Positions 10,410 through 20,019 of a stretch of 64,000 nt of DNA are shown piece by piece. Under the pieces are notes generated by a model that saw only the letters and a list, made by a program, of their open reading frames with translations, was not told the origin of the DNA and did no database searches. The number at the start of each line of letters is the position of its first letter. The stretch's first letter is position 1. This DNA comes from Heterohyrax brucei (lineage: Eukaryota; Chordata; Mammalia; Hyracoidea; Procaviidae), in assembly GCA_028571685.1 (NCBI GenBank), contig CM053141.1, forward strand, positions 77,361,833-77,425,832, read 5' to 3'. The translations under genes and the position numbers were made by a program.

Positions 10410-10994
10410 TGTTACAGATTGTATTGTCTCCCCTAAAAGTGTGTGTTGTCAATCCTAATGCCCATACTTGTAGATGTAATCCCATTTGGGAATAGGGTTT
10501 TCTCTATTACGTGAATGAGGCCATATCAGTGTAGAGTGTGTTTTAAACCAACTATAAAAAGAGTAGATTAGGCACAGGAGGAAGGAAACCCAAATAGGGG
10601 AAGACTGACCACCTAGAGATTGTCAACAAATCTAGGAAGAGATGCTGAAAACAGATGAGGACCTTTCCCCAGAGCTGACAGAAAGGGAAAGTCTTCCTCT
10701 AGTACCTGTGCCTGGAATTCAGACTTCTAGCCTCCTAACTAACTAAGAAACTGTAAATAAGTCATGCAGTGCTTAGGAACCTAGGCTACTAATCAACAGG
10801 TTGGTGATTCAAATCCACGAGCTGCTTCTTAGAAACCCTATGGAGTAGCTCTGCTCTGTTGTCTGGTGTTGCTGGGAGTCAGAGTTCACTCAATGGTAGT
10901 GGATTGCCTCCTAATTGTTAGAAAATAAATTTTCGTACATTAAAGCTACCTGCTTTTGGTATTTTTATTAAAGCAGCACTAAGAAACTAAGACA
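10410..10994 (+). mobile_element. MaLR-type LTR with a nested SINE
   Basis: The element begins TGTTACAGATTGTATTG and ends ACTAAGACA, with LTR-like TG...CA ends. It is flanked by a perfect 5-bp duplication CAGTC (10405-10409 and 10995-10999), the size expected for ERVL-MaLR. Its layout matches MLT1-type LTRs: a start with ATTG-GTGTC, a middle with GAGGACCTTTCCCCAGAGCTGACAG, and an AATAAA-like region before the end. An AfroSINE is inserted at about 10745-10906. No internal gag/pol sequence is present, so it is a solo LTR. Confidence 0.75.
10745..10906 (+). mobile_element. AfroSINE nested in LTR
   Basis: The tRNA-like head (GCAGTGCTTAGGAACC..GATTCAAATCCACGAG) is followed by the tail (GGGAGTCAGAGTTCACTCAATGG). 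GCCTCCTAA occurs on both sides (10730-10738 and 10907-10915), probably the duplicated target. It is younger than the host LTR. Confidence 0.78.
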
Positions 10995-10999
10995 CAGTC

Positions 11000-12704
11000 C
11001 TTGTCTAGAACAGCAGATCTAAGCTGTCCGCTTCATGCCTCCTTTCTTCTGGACCTTACCCAAGGCCTGGCAGGGACAAATTATTCCACCCACATGGTAG
11101 GCAGCCCCAGACACACTCTGCACTCCACCAGCTGCACTGGCTGTACAGCAACAGCTGCAGCTGCAAATTAAAGAACAATCTTCACACATCCAGTGTGGAC
11201 AGAACTCTTCATTACAAGATGTTTGTAGGCACACCTGCGTTCACTGATGACAATTCCAGTAGCACTGTCTTCTAACAATACAATAGTATTGTGATTTATC
11301 TATGAAGATTATTATGTGACTACACTGTTCACATGTGACATGAGCTGTTGGATATGTGTCCACACATCTTTGTACGTATGTACTCTCCAAGGAGAGGCTA
11401 AACCCAGTGCCTTTTTGTTATGTGGAAATGCTTAAATACCTAGCAGCTGAATCTTCCACCCTAAGTAGAGAAATTTAGACAGAGAAATTTCACTTTCCTT
11501 TTGGCTCTGTGTCACACGTAAATATTCTCTCAGTCCAGCAGGAATAAACCTCCTGAGAAAGTGCTTTCAGTTTTTTGCCAATCATTCCTTGAGTGGAATT
11601 TCAATTTTTCAGTGCCTGAAACCACTAACTAACATATATGCTGATTTGTCTAACAGCAAGAACAAATCCAATTAACAAATCCAGGAGGAATAGGGCTGGA
11701 ACTGAGCCATTTGTCCAGGTGGAAACATCTCTCTGTCAGACAGGCTTCTTCTTGTACTACTCACCCCTAGTACTCAGATGGGGCAGATAATCCATGGCCT
11801 GATAGAGTGGATTTAGAATCTAACAAATTCATATCTTCCAAATTCTAGGGATCAATGGCTAACACTTGCAAAGATTTCTTTCTAATCTTTATTATTTCCT
11901 GGGCTGTCTCTCTCTGTTTCTGATACCTCAAACAATTCATAAACAATTTCAAGCAGACACTTTTTTCTTTTTTTTTTTCCTGCACACAGTGAAGTTCTGG
12001 AAAGGAAGTCAGTTAAGATAACATGAAAGCCAAATTCCAAACAAACAATAGCTCCAGGCTATCGAAGGGTTGGGTGGGCTACTGTGGTATGGTTGTGTCA
12101 TAAAATGTCTTCTGTCTTGCAAACACACAGAGTTACTCAGGTTACTGGATTACTGCTTGGCAGTTTAACCACCATGTTTTGTTGTATTTTAAAGAAGATA
12201 AGACTTTCCAAGAATGCATTTATAGACACTATAATGTCTGTTTATAGACAACACTCTTCCTTTTAAAAGCAGATCAGTTCACCCCTAGTTTACTAGTTCG
12301 TACATGGTCTTCCTTGAAAGATCTATCTTGCACTAGATGAGGAAATTACCTTGGAAACCAATAGCTCACATTTGCAGAAGGATTTCAGCTTTTCAAAATA
12401 CATTCATATCTATTATTTTATTCCATTCTTTCAGTATCTTTGAGAGGAGGATAAAATATAGAGGAAGTATTATTGTGATCTGTCACATGGAGAAATTTCA
12501 TTTTTATGAGTCATTCAGTAATTTTTCTAAGGTCATACACCTTCCTAGCAACAGTCTAGACATTAAAAATCTATGTTTGTCTCAACACTTTTGTGCCCTA
12601 TTTCTCCCCCTGGGCCTTTGTGATTTCTTCATTCTTCCTGGCAAAATGCTTCTCACAGGAGACATTTAAAAATGTTACCCATTTTAGGGATATCTGTATC
12701 TTAG
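11000..12704. other. Unassigned non-coding sequence
   Basis: No gene, RNA gene or clear repeat is recognised apart from short homopolymer runs near 11966-11980. The small open frames lack coding features. Confidence 0.5.
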
Positions 12705-12925
12705 TGGGAGTCTCGGGGTAGTACAGTCAGTTAACGAAATCGGCTATAATTAAAAGACTGGGGATCTGAGTCCACTCAGAGATACCATGAAAGAAGGGTC
12801 TGATAATCTGCTTATGAAAAAGCAGCTATCAAAAACCCCACGGAGCACACAGTTCTACTTTGATACAACGAGGAGCTGCCGTGAGTTGGAATGGACTCAT
12901 TGGCAACTGATATCTTAGTATAATT
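12705..12925 (+). mobile_element. AfroSINE, long form
   Basis: A diverged head (GGATCTGAGTCCACTCAGAG) is followed by the long-form middle (TCTGATAATCTGCTTATGAAAA) and a well-kept tail (CCGTGAGTTGGAATGGACTC). It is of about full length for this form. Confidence 0.82.
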
Positions 12926-14611
12926 TAGAACTTCTGGTTGAAACTCTGACAGTAGCCAGGGAGCAGATGGGGAGCCTCAGGACAGCAGATTCCCGACTGG
13001 TGAAATCATATTTACGTGGACTTTTTGTTTTGTTTTACAGTCCTGGAGCAATGGTGAGACCCCAACCTCTGGGCACCAAGTTGGAAGTAGAGGAGCATGC
13101 ACCACTTCCCCTTCGACCGGATTTCTCCCAATGTTTTCTAGGCAATGGGCCAACTTCCTGAAAAACAACCGGCTGGAGTCTGCAGATCACGGGACCGGTT
13201 AAAACCAAATCTGGCCCACCTGACACACACAGAACTATCAGCTCCATCCTCTGGGTGATGCTGGAATTTTTCTGCCACCTACAGAATCAAACTTTAGCAG
13301 CCCCAGAGCGGAGGAAGAGTTTCAGAAGCCAGGAGTCAGTTTGAGAGATCCTCCTTTTGGCCAGACTAATCAATACCCTTGCTCCTTTCCCCAGATAAGT
13401 ACTGTTTTAGCTATTGTTTAGAGAACCATCCTGTTGATGCAAATCCTGGCACGCTCCTTCACTTGGCTGGCCAAACACAGCTTCTGCTTTCACTTTTACC
13501 CGTTTCATGTCTCCAAGGCTGAGCCAAACATACCTGCAACAGGCCAGTTACAACGCAAAGAACTTCTATTCAAACCAAGGCACACAACTGACTTCTAGTT
13601 AGCCCATTTATCAAAATCAGAGTCAGTGACAGGTCCTGATTGATGAAGCTCTGAGATTTGTGAAATCAATTTGAACAAAAGAAAATCATCCAGGAAATAT
13701 GTCAATTCCAAGTTTTGCTTTTGTTTTATTTTTACTAGCTGTACAAAGTCATTACAATGTTGACAGAAGACTCATTTTTTAATTTCCCTCCAGAATGAAA
13801 AGTTAATCGTTCTATCCTGATTCCAAAAAGATGCTTCTTAAGCTAAACAGATGAGCAATGTTGACAATGAAAGTGCCAGAACTTGAATGTGTTCTCCTAT
13901 CACCTTAACTCATTGTGTAAAGAATTCTCCACTGCCTGCCTCTCTCTCTCTCTCTCTCTAAGGCTTTTCCATGGGTCCTCATTTTCCTAAAACCTCCTAG
14001 CAACTGGGGTCTCACTTACCTCTTGCTTCCTCTCAGCAGTTGGTGTCTTAGCCCCCTTGGAGGTAGGTGCAGTGCCCTGCATTTAGTCTCCGGAAGCTAG
14101 TTACCCTCATGTGGTTTGCATGTGTTCATAATGACATGCTCAGAGTATGTCAGCCAATACCATCTGGGGTGCCTGGAGCAGTGTCTGCAAGCCAGTGACA
14201 ACTCAATGACAGGCCAGAGGATGGAGAAATATATTAGATGATTATAATTCCCTTTCAGGCAGGGAGACTCTCTGACATCAGAATGCCCACATCTGCTAAG
14301 GCCATTACAAAATCTCTGCACTTCCTGAATATTATAATAAGAATAGCCATCTATCTGGCTAAAATCAAAGCTCTTTTCTGGCCACTAGTCTCTGGTTTGA
14401 TCCAGCTGAGCCTAATAACAAGCTAGGGTGTGTCATCATCTAGTTGGGGCTCTCGGTTGGCCTTCTGCTCACTTATGTTGGAATATTCTAACCAGGCCAC
14501 TGGATACTGAATGAACAGTCCCTGAAAAAGGTTGAGGTCGGATGTCACCCTGGGGACTGACTGCTGAGAGAATTCAACTCATTTGGCCCTGTAACACTCA
14601 ATGGCTGTACC
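12926..14611. other. Unassigned non-coding sequence
   Basis: No gene or clear repeat is recognised except the CT microsatellite at 13939-13959. The short open frames on both strands have no recognisable domain. Confidence 0.5.
13939..13959. repeat. (CT)n microsatellite
   Basis: This is a short run of about ten CT units within unassigned sequence. Confidence 0.9.
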
Positions 14612-14762
14612 AGTATTTCTCAGTCTTTAGAAGGCATAAAAATTACTTGGAGAGTTTGTTAAAACACTATTCCTGAGTGCCATCTCCATGATTCAGAATC
14701 AGTAGACCTCCTGAGGGCCTCAGAATATGACGACCACACTTCAAATAGCACTGTTCTATCCT
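14612..14762 (+). repeat. MER5A-like DNA transposon relic
   Basis: The order AGTATTTCTCAGTC, AATTACTTGGAGAGTTTGTT, GATTCAGAATCAGTAGACCT, CACACTTCAAATAGCACTGT follows the hAT-Charlie element MER5A. It is an ancient non-autonomous copy. Confidence 0.65.
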
Positions 14763-14766
14763 CTTA

Positions 14767-15238
14767 AGGTACACCTGACCCAAGCCATGGATTTTAAATT
14801 ATCTTACATGCATGCAAAAGCAAGACAATGAATAAAGAAGACTGCCGAAGAATCAAAGCCTTTGAATTAGGAATCACTGAAGAATATTGAATATAACATA
14901 GACTGCCAGAAGAATGAGAAAAACCTGTCTTGCCAGAAGTACAGCCGGTGTACTCCTTGGAAATAAGGATGGCGAGGCTTCATTTCCCATACTTCGCCCA
15001 TGTTATCAGGATTGACCAGTCCCTGGAGGAGAACATTGTGCTTGGTAAAGTAGAGGGTCAGCAAAACAGAGGAAGACCCTTAATGAGATGGATTGATACA
15101 GTAGCTGCAACAATGGGCTCAAACACAGCAATGACTGTGGGGATGCTGGAGGACCAGGCAGGATTTCATTCTCTTGTACATAGAGGACACTCTGAGCAGG
15201 AACTGATTAGATGGCACTTAACAACTGCAACGTGGTCC
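14767..15238 (+). mobile_element. RTE/BovB LINE, 3' end fragment
   Basis: This is the 3' coding end and tail of an RTE-clade LINE. Visible landmarks are TGCATGCAAAAGCAAGACAA, GAATATTGAATATAACATAG, GACCAGTCCCTGGAGGAGAA and the tail GGCACTTAACAAC. A frame of about 128 codons (14930-15316) covers part of it, but the copy is 5'-truncated and runs out of the element into the adjacent SINE, so it is a relic. Confidence 0.88.
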
Positions 15239-15271
15239 TGTAACTCACGGTGTGGTCCTCATACCACTAGC

Positions 15272-15427
15272 ACTGGAAACCTTAGTGGTGTAGTGATTAA
15301 GAGCTATAACCACTAACCAAAAAGTTGGCAGTTTGAATCCACGAGGTGCTCCTTGGAAACTGTGGGACAGCTTTACTCCATTATACAGTGTTGCTCTGAG
15401 TCAAAATCAACTCAACGGCAGTGAGTT
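15272..15427 (+). mobile_element. AfroSINE, short form
   Basis: A nearly canonical copy has its tRNA-like head at 15275-15345 and its tail ending GCAGTGAGT. The 10-bp duplication TACCACTAGC at 15262-15271 and 15428-15437 brackets it exactly. Confidence 0.92.
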
Positions 15428-15589
15428 TACCACTAGCGTTATCACGACCTGATGACTTGTTAGGAAGAGATTTGGGGGCCCACTCAAACTCACTCAATCC
15501 AAATCCCGTTTAATGAGAGTATTTATTGCCTCTTAAAATTCAATACTTACATAGAGAATAGCAGATCAACAGCCCATTAGCATTACCCA

Positions 15590-15652
15590 GGAAACCAAAC
15601 CAAACCAAACCCAGAGCCATCGAGTCGATTCCAACTCATAGCAACCTTATAG
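15590..15652 (-). mobile_element. AfroSINE tail fragment (minus strand)
   Basis: The (AAACC)n end and CCATCGAGTCGATTCC are the 3' part of a SINE. The rest is missing (5'-truncated). Confidence 0.75.
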
Positions 15653-15654
15653 AG

Positions 15655-15762
15655 ATGATTAGAAATGTAGATTCCCAGGCCCCATCCCAGACCTACTGAA
15701 TCAAAATCTGCACTTTAACAAGATACTCAGTGACTTCCAGGCACATTCAGCAATGGGACACA
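15655..15762. repeat. MER5A-like fragment
   Basis: GTAGATTCCCAGGCC, CCTACTGAATCAAAATCTGC and ACTTTAACAAGATACTCAG match the middle of MER5A. A SINE fragment interrupts it on the left. Confidence 0.6.
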
Positions 15763-15798
15763 CTGGCACAGAAGTCCTCTATGAAGAGGATACCGCTC

Positions 15799-16320
15799 TG
15801 TCGTGGACTGAACTGTGTCCTCCCAAAAATGTGTGTAGCCATTTGACTGGGCATCATTCCCAGGATTTTGTGATTTTCCTGTGCTATCCATCCTAATCTC
15901 TGCCTGTGGCTAATAGAGAAAATGCTTATGTTAAAAGAGGATTAGGACAGGACTTCAACACCTTTGCTAAGGGAGTTTCCCTGGAGCTTGGCTTGTAGCA
16001 CTCTTTATCCTTTCATCCCATGGAAGATAAAAAGAGAGGAAAGCAAGCAGAGAATTGGGAACCGTACACCATCAAGAAAGCAGCATGGGAGTACAGCATG
16101 TCCTTCAGACCTGAGGTTCCTGTGCCAAGATGCTCCCTGACCAAAGGCTGATAGGACACAAAGACTTTCCTCCAGAGCTGACAGAGGGAAAGCCTTCCCC
16201 TGGAGCTCACACCCTGACTTCGAACTTGTAGCTGACCAGACTGTGTAAGAATAGGCTTTTCTTTGTTAAAGCCGTCCACTCTGTGGTATTTCTGTCAGAG
16301 CAGCGTTAGATGACTAAAAC
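15799..16320 (+). mobile_element. MaLR-type LTR (solo)
   Basis: This element of about 520 bp starts TGTCGTGGACTGAACTGTGT and ends near GATGACTAAAAC. It is colinear throughout with the copy at 56533-57062, including GAGTTTCCCTGGAG, GAGGTTCCTGTGCCAAGATG and TAAAGCCGTCCACTCTGTGG. Its 3' third matches MLT1-type LTRs. It has no internal coding region. Confidence 0.75.
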
Positions 16321-16332
16321 GTCTCCCTCCTC

Positions 16333-16492
16333 CAAATAAACCCATTGCTAGTGAGTCAGTTTTAACTCATAGCCACCCTGTAGAACCGAGCAGAACAGCC
16401 CCATGGGATCTCCAAGGAGTGAATGGTGTATTTGACCTGCTTGCCTTTTGGTTAATATCCAAGTTCTCAAACAATGCACAACCAGGGCTCTA
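16333..16492 (-). mobile_element. AfroSINE, short form (minus strand)
   Basis: The tail (GAGTCAGTTTTAACTCATAG) is on the left and the head ends at CACAACCAGGGCTCT on the right. It is moderately diverged. Confidence 0.82.
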
Positions 16493-16855
16493 AAGAGAGA
16501 CATTAGTGCTAAAACCTCATTGATAACAACTAGAAGCCAGCCATTCGGCTACTTAGGCATACAGCATTCCTATCAGAGGAAATACCATGCGCTGGCTTAA
16601 GACTTGCATCGGGAGGAACATCCGGAAGTCTGGTGCAGTTGAGGCACGGCACGAGAAGGAGAGCATGGTAAGAGAAAAACTTGAAAGTGCAATTGAGAGA
16701 ACAATCATATTAGGACTTGACGCTACTATCGGGACCTTGGATTTTTCTCTAAGAGCAAACAGTGGTCATCAATAGAGTCCCAGCAGGGGAAATTAATCAT
16801 CTGACTCAGGATATGTTTTTGAGGAAAAAAGATCCACAGAGTTAGTTTCGGAATT
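16493..16855. other. Unassigned non-coding sequence
   Basis: No gene or recognised repeat is seen. One 62-codon frame at 16587-16775 has no recognisable feature. Confidence 0.45.
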
Positions 16856-16859
16856 AGAT

Positions 16860-17100
16860 GTGGGGCAGGGGATAAGGGAAAATGAAATTGAGAATAACCC
16901 CTTTATACTGAAAAGATTTCAGTGCTATTTGCCAAGATAAGAATAACAAGAGGGAGCGTACGGTGGCGGCAATGATGAGATGTGGAAACAAAAGTTAAAT
17001 TTCAGATGTCATAAGACATCCAAGTAGAAGCTCAAGTTGCTGGCTAAATACACAAATTTGGAGAGAAAAAGCACATCAGGACTAGAGATGTTAATCTGAC
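16860..17100 (-). repeat. L2-like internal fragment (minus strand)
   Basis: CAGATGTCATAAGACATCCA, AAGTAGAAGCTCAAGTTGCT and AAATTTGGAGAG follow an internal L2 segment that also appears at 46915-46990. It is very diverged and its ends are approximate. Confidence 0.45.
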
Positions 17101-17117
17101 ATCACAAGGCTCTCAGA

Positions 17118-17278
17118 AAACCCCGGTGGCCTAGTGGCTAAGAGTTGGGCTGCTAACTAAAAGGTTGGCAGTTCGAAAATACCAGGTACTCCTTTGAAAC
17201 CCTACGGAGCAGTTCTTCTCTGTCCTACAGGGCTGCTATGAGTTGGAACTGATTGAACAGCAGTCGGTTTGGGGCTAA
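17118..17278 (+). mobile_element. AfroSINE, short form
   Basis: The canonical order runs from CCGGTGGCCTAGTGGCTAAG through AAAGGTTGGCAGTTCG to GAACAGCAGTCGGTTTGGGG. Both pol III promoter-like boxes are recognisable. Confidence 0.88.
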
Positions 17279-18682
17279 GCTTGCAGGTGCCATAATATCT
17301 TGGCACTTGGCTAGCTATAAGTTTTAATGCTGAGGGCCATTCACCAGATCTCAGAAACCTAGTTCTGCTGACATTGAGTCATTTTCTGTATCCTGCTTGG
17401 CGTTCTGTGGGAATTCAGAAGCTCCACATTTTCAGAGGGCCATGAAGCCAACAATCTCATTGCTTAAGAGTTGCTAAGGAGTAAACAGAAATAAACTCTG
17501 AGCGTGCCATGTTTCTGGATCCTATTTATTCTTAATTCAGGCCTAACTTTCCTACATGTGGTTATTCTCTCTTAAAAGCAAATTAAAATTCCCTTGTTTA
17601 TTTGTGACCTTGTTTGGTTGTTTGCCTCTCCTGATGGCAAATATGCCCCACATACACAGGGACTTGCCCATTGTGGTCTCCACTGAACTGTATCCTCTGC
17701 ATACAGAGACAAGCCTGACATGTGGTGGGTGTTCAAAACACAGCCCTAGAAAGAAAGAATGGAAGTAGGCAAAGGTTTCTAGAAACAACTATAACAAGGT
17801 AGTAACAAGTAAAAGCCTGACATCTAGGGAAGAATTAGAAAAATTGTCAGGGCTCAATAAATCTAACACCCTGAGACCATTTACCTAGGAGTTTTCCCAG
17901 CACAGCTCATAACTCAACAGGCCCTAATGTCACTGCTTATCCGTAGCACAGTAAAATTATTAACGCTCACAGTGATGACTCTGAGTCATCAAGGAGAGGT
18001 TGAAATATGTTCAGTCACTAGATTTAAAATGGCAAGGAATAAATAAAACATCTTAGAAATAATTTTACCCAAAGCAGTTAACGATGAATATTTTGGACCC
18101 GAAATTGTAGGACAATCCAATAACACATAAAAAAATGAGGCAAAACTGTATTTTCCTTCCTAAACAATCACCCTCTACAAACTACAGTCAACTTTAGTAA
18201 TGAGTGTATGGTCTTAATTACCTATAACATTCATCTGAAGATTAGCAAGATTCTTTTCTGGGAAAATTACAGACTCTTGTTACTGGCTAACAAGGACATT
18301 TTCCTTCTGTACATCATTACCACTGCAGAAGAAGAATGTTGGAGGTATCTGCCAAAGAGCAAAACAAATGCAGAACACCACATGCAGATAGATAAGAGGA
18401 ATACAAACCACTTGTGCAATTACCATTTGGAAAGCCTATTGGTAATGAACTCAGCCCCCTTTAGCAGCACAGCTGTCTTAATGTAGATGTTCCCAGAATG
18501 GAAGCAAAACCAGGTATACCTTTCACATTGTGAGAGCTAAATGATTTTTTTTTTTTTTAGTTTTAAAGAACAGATAAAGATATGTTTCACTACCACTTCA
18601 TTTAGAAAAGTGAAGATTTAGAAAAGTGGAGACTCAGACAATTCCAATTCTGTGAGTCTCTTCCTTTTGTGATCAAGGTGGG
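17279..18682. other. Unassigned non-coding sequence
   Basis: No supported gene or repeat is seen apart from a poly-T run at about 18545-18559. Its short open frames show no domain. Confidence 0.5.
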
Positions 18683-18840
18683 TATGTCAAGGTACCACTG
18701 CAGTGGCTAAGTGCTATGGCAGCTAACCAAAAGGTTGGCAGCTTGAATCCACCATGTGCTCCTTGGGAACTCTGTAGCGAAAGTTCTCTGTCCTAGAGGG
18801 TCACTATGAGTTGAGACTCAACCAAAACAGGTTTTCTTTT
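18683..18840 (+). mobile_element. AfroSINE, short form
   Basis: A head (GCAGTGGCTAAGTGCTATGG) and middle (AAAGGTTGGCAGCTTGAATC) precede a shortened tail ending in a T-rich stretch. Confidence 0.85.
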
Positions 18841-18934
18841 GTTGTTCTTCAGTCTGTCCAGGAACAACCTAATGGCTTACCTGATATTAGGAAGATCTCT
18901 GGTAAGTTTTGGATGATAGTCTAGTCCTATGGTA

Positions 18935-19050
18935 TTGTCTTTGTTAGTTGTTTTGGAGCCACATTTTACTCATATTGACCCCATGTGTGATAGAGTAGAA
19001 TTGCCCCATGGGTTTTTTTTGGGGGGGGGGGGGCTACAATCTTTACAAAA
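18935..19050 (-). mobile_element. AfroSINE 3' fragment with T8-G13 run
   Basis: A minus-strand SINE tail (CTCATATTGACCCCATGTG..AGAATTGCCCCATGGG) runs into T8 (19013-19020) and G13 (19021-19033). The head is absent. Confidence 0.6.
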
Positions 19051-19051
19051 C

Positions 19052-19605
19052 CAAAACCGAGAGAGAGAGAAAAGACTGAAGTTGTCAAGGATTTCATTTC
19101 ACTGGGGTCCACGATCAACACCTGTGGAAGCAGTAGTCAAGAAATCAAGTGGTGCATTAGGCAAATCTTTTGCAAAAGATCTCTTTAAAGGTTTGAAAAT
19201 CAAAGATGTCACTTTGAGGCCTAATGTGTGCCTGGCCCAAGTCATGATATTTTGAATTGTCTCATACATGGGGAAGCTGGGCAATGAATAAGGAAGACTG
19301 AATAAGAATTGATGCCTTTGAATTATGACACAGGCCAAAAAAATATAGGCTATACCATGGACTGCCAGAAGAAGAAACACATCTGTCTTGGAAGAAGTAC
19401 AGCCAGAATGTAGCAAAGATGGTGAAACTTCCTCTCAAGTACTTTGGACATATTATCAGGAGGGATCAGTCCCTGGAGAAGGACATCATGCTTGGTAAAG
19501 CAGAGGGTGAATGAAAATAAGGAAGGTCCCCAATGAGATGAACCAATACAGTGACTGCAAAAATGTGCTCAAACATAGCAACTATCAGCACAGGACAGAA
19601 AGTAT
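19052..19605 (+). mobile_element. RTE/BovB LINE, 3' end fragment
   Basis: Landmarks are GAAGTTGTCAAGGATTTCAT, AAAGATGTCACTTTGAGG, CCATGGACTGCCAGAAGAAG and GATCAGTCCCTGGAGAAGGA. It is the 3' coding end and 3'UTR of RTE, with several stops and frameshifts. Confidence 0.88.
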
Positions 19606-20019
19606 TTCTCTAGTTCCTTCAGCCTAGACTTCTTCCTTAAACACTAACCATTCTTGATCCTGTGTTGGCTCCTGAAATGGTTGAGTGGCAACCAATTCTT
19701 TTTGTTTTAATGACTGTGTATTTCCTCTATCTTCTTTTGATGTTTTCTGCATTGTTTAACATTTTGCCTATAGAATCCTTCAAAATTGCAGCTAGAGGCT
19801 CAAATTTTTTTTCGGTTCTCTTTCAGCTTGAGGAATGCTAAAAGTGTTGTTCCCTTTTGGTCTTCCAGCTCTGTCTTTGCATATTTCATTATAAATACTG
19901 TTTTCCCTAGCCTGTTCACCTTTTCCTGGGATCATGTCTTCCTTTTACATTAGCTACTCTACATGCAAGGGCAAGTTTCAGAGTCTTTTGAATCTTTTAG
20001 TTTTTTTTCCTGTATTTTT
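19606..20019 (-). mobile_element. RTE/BovB LINE, part 1 (minus strand, split by L1)
   Basis: Read on the minus strand this is the region between the RTE endonuclease and reverse transcriptase (landmarks such as AAACTTGCCC and AAGGATTCTATAGGCAAAAT). It is colinear with plus-strand 62800-63200. The same element continues at 22665 beyond an L1 insertion. Confidence 0.8.
20005..20019. repeat. Target-site duplication, 3' side of composite L1
   Basis: TTTTCCTGTATTTTT is repeated perfectly at 22665-22679. Both copies are RTE sequence, so the RTE was the insertion target. Confidence 0.85.

Noticed and set aside
14930-15316. A 128-codon host gene
   Set aside because: Its sequence is the 3' coding end of an RTE LINE running into a SINE.
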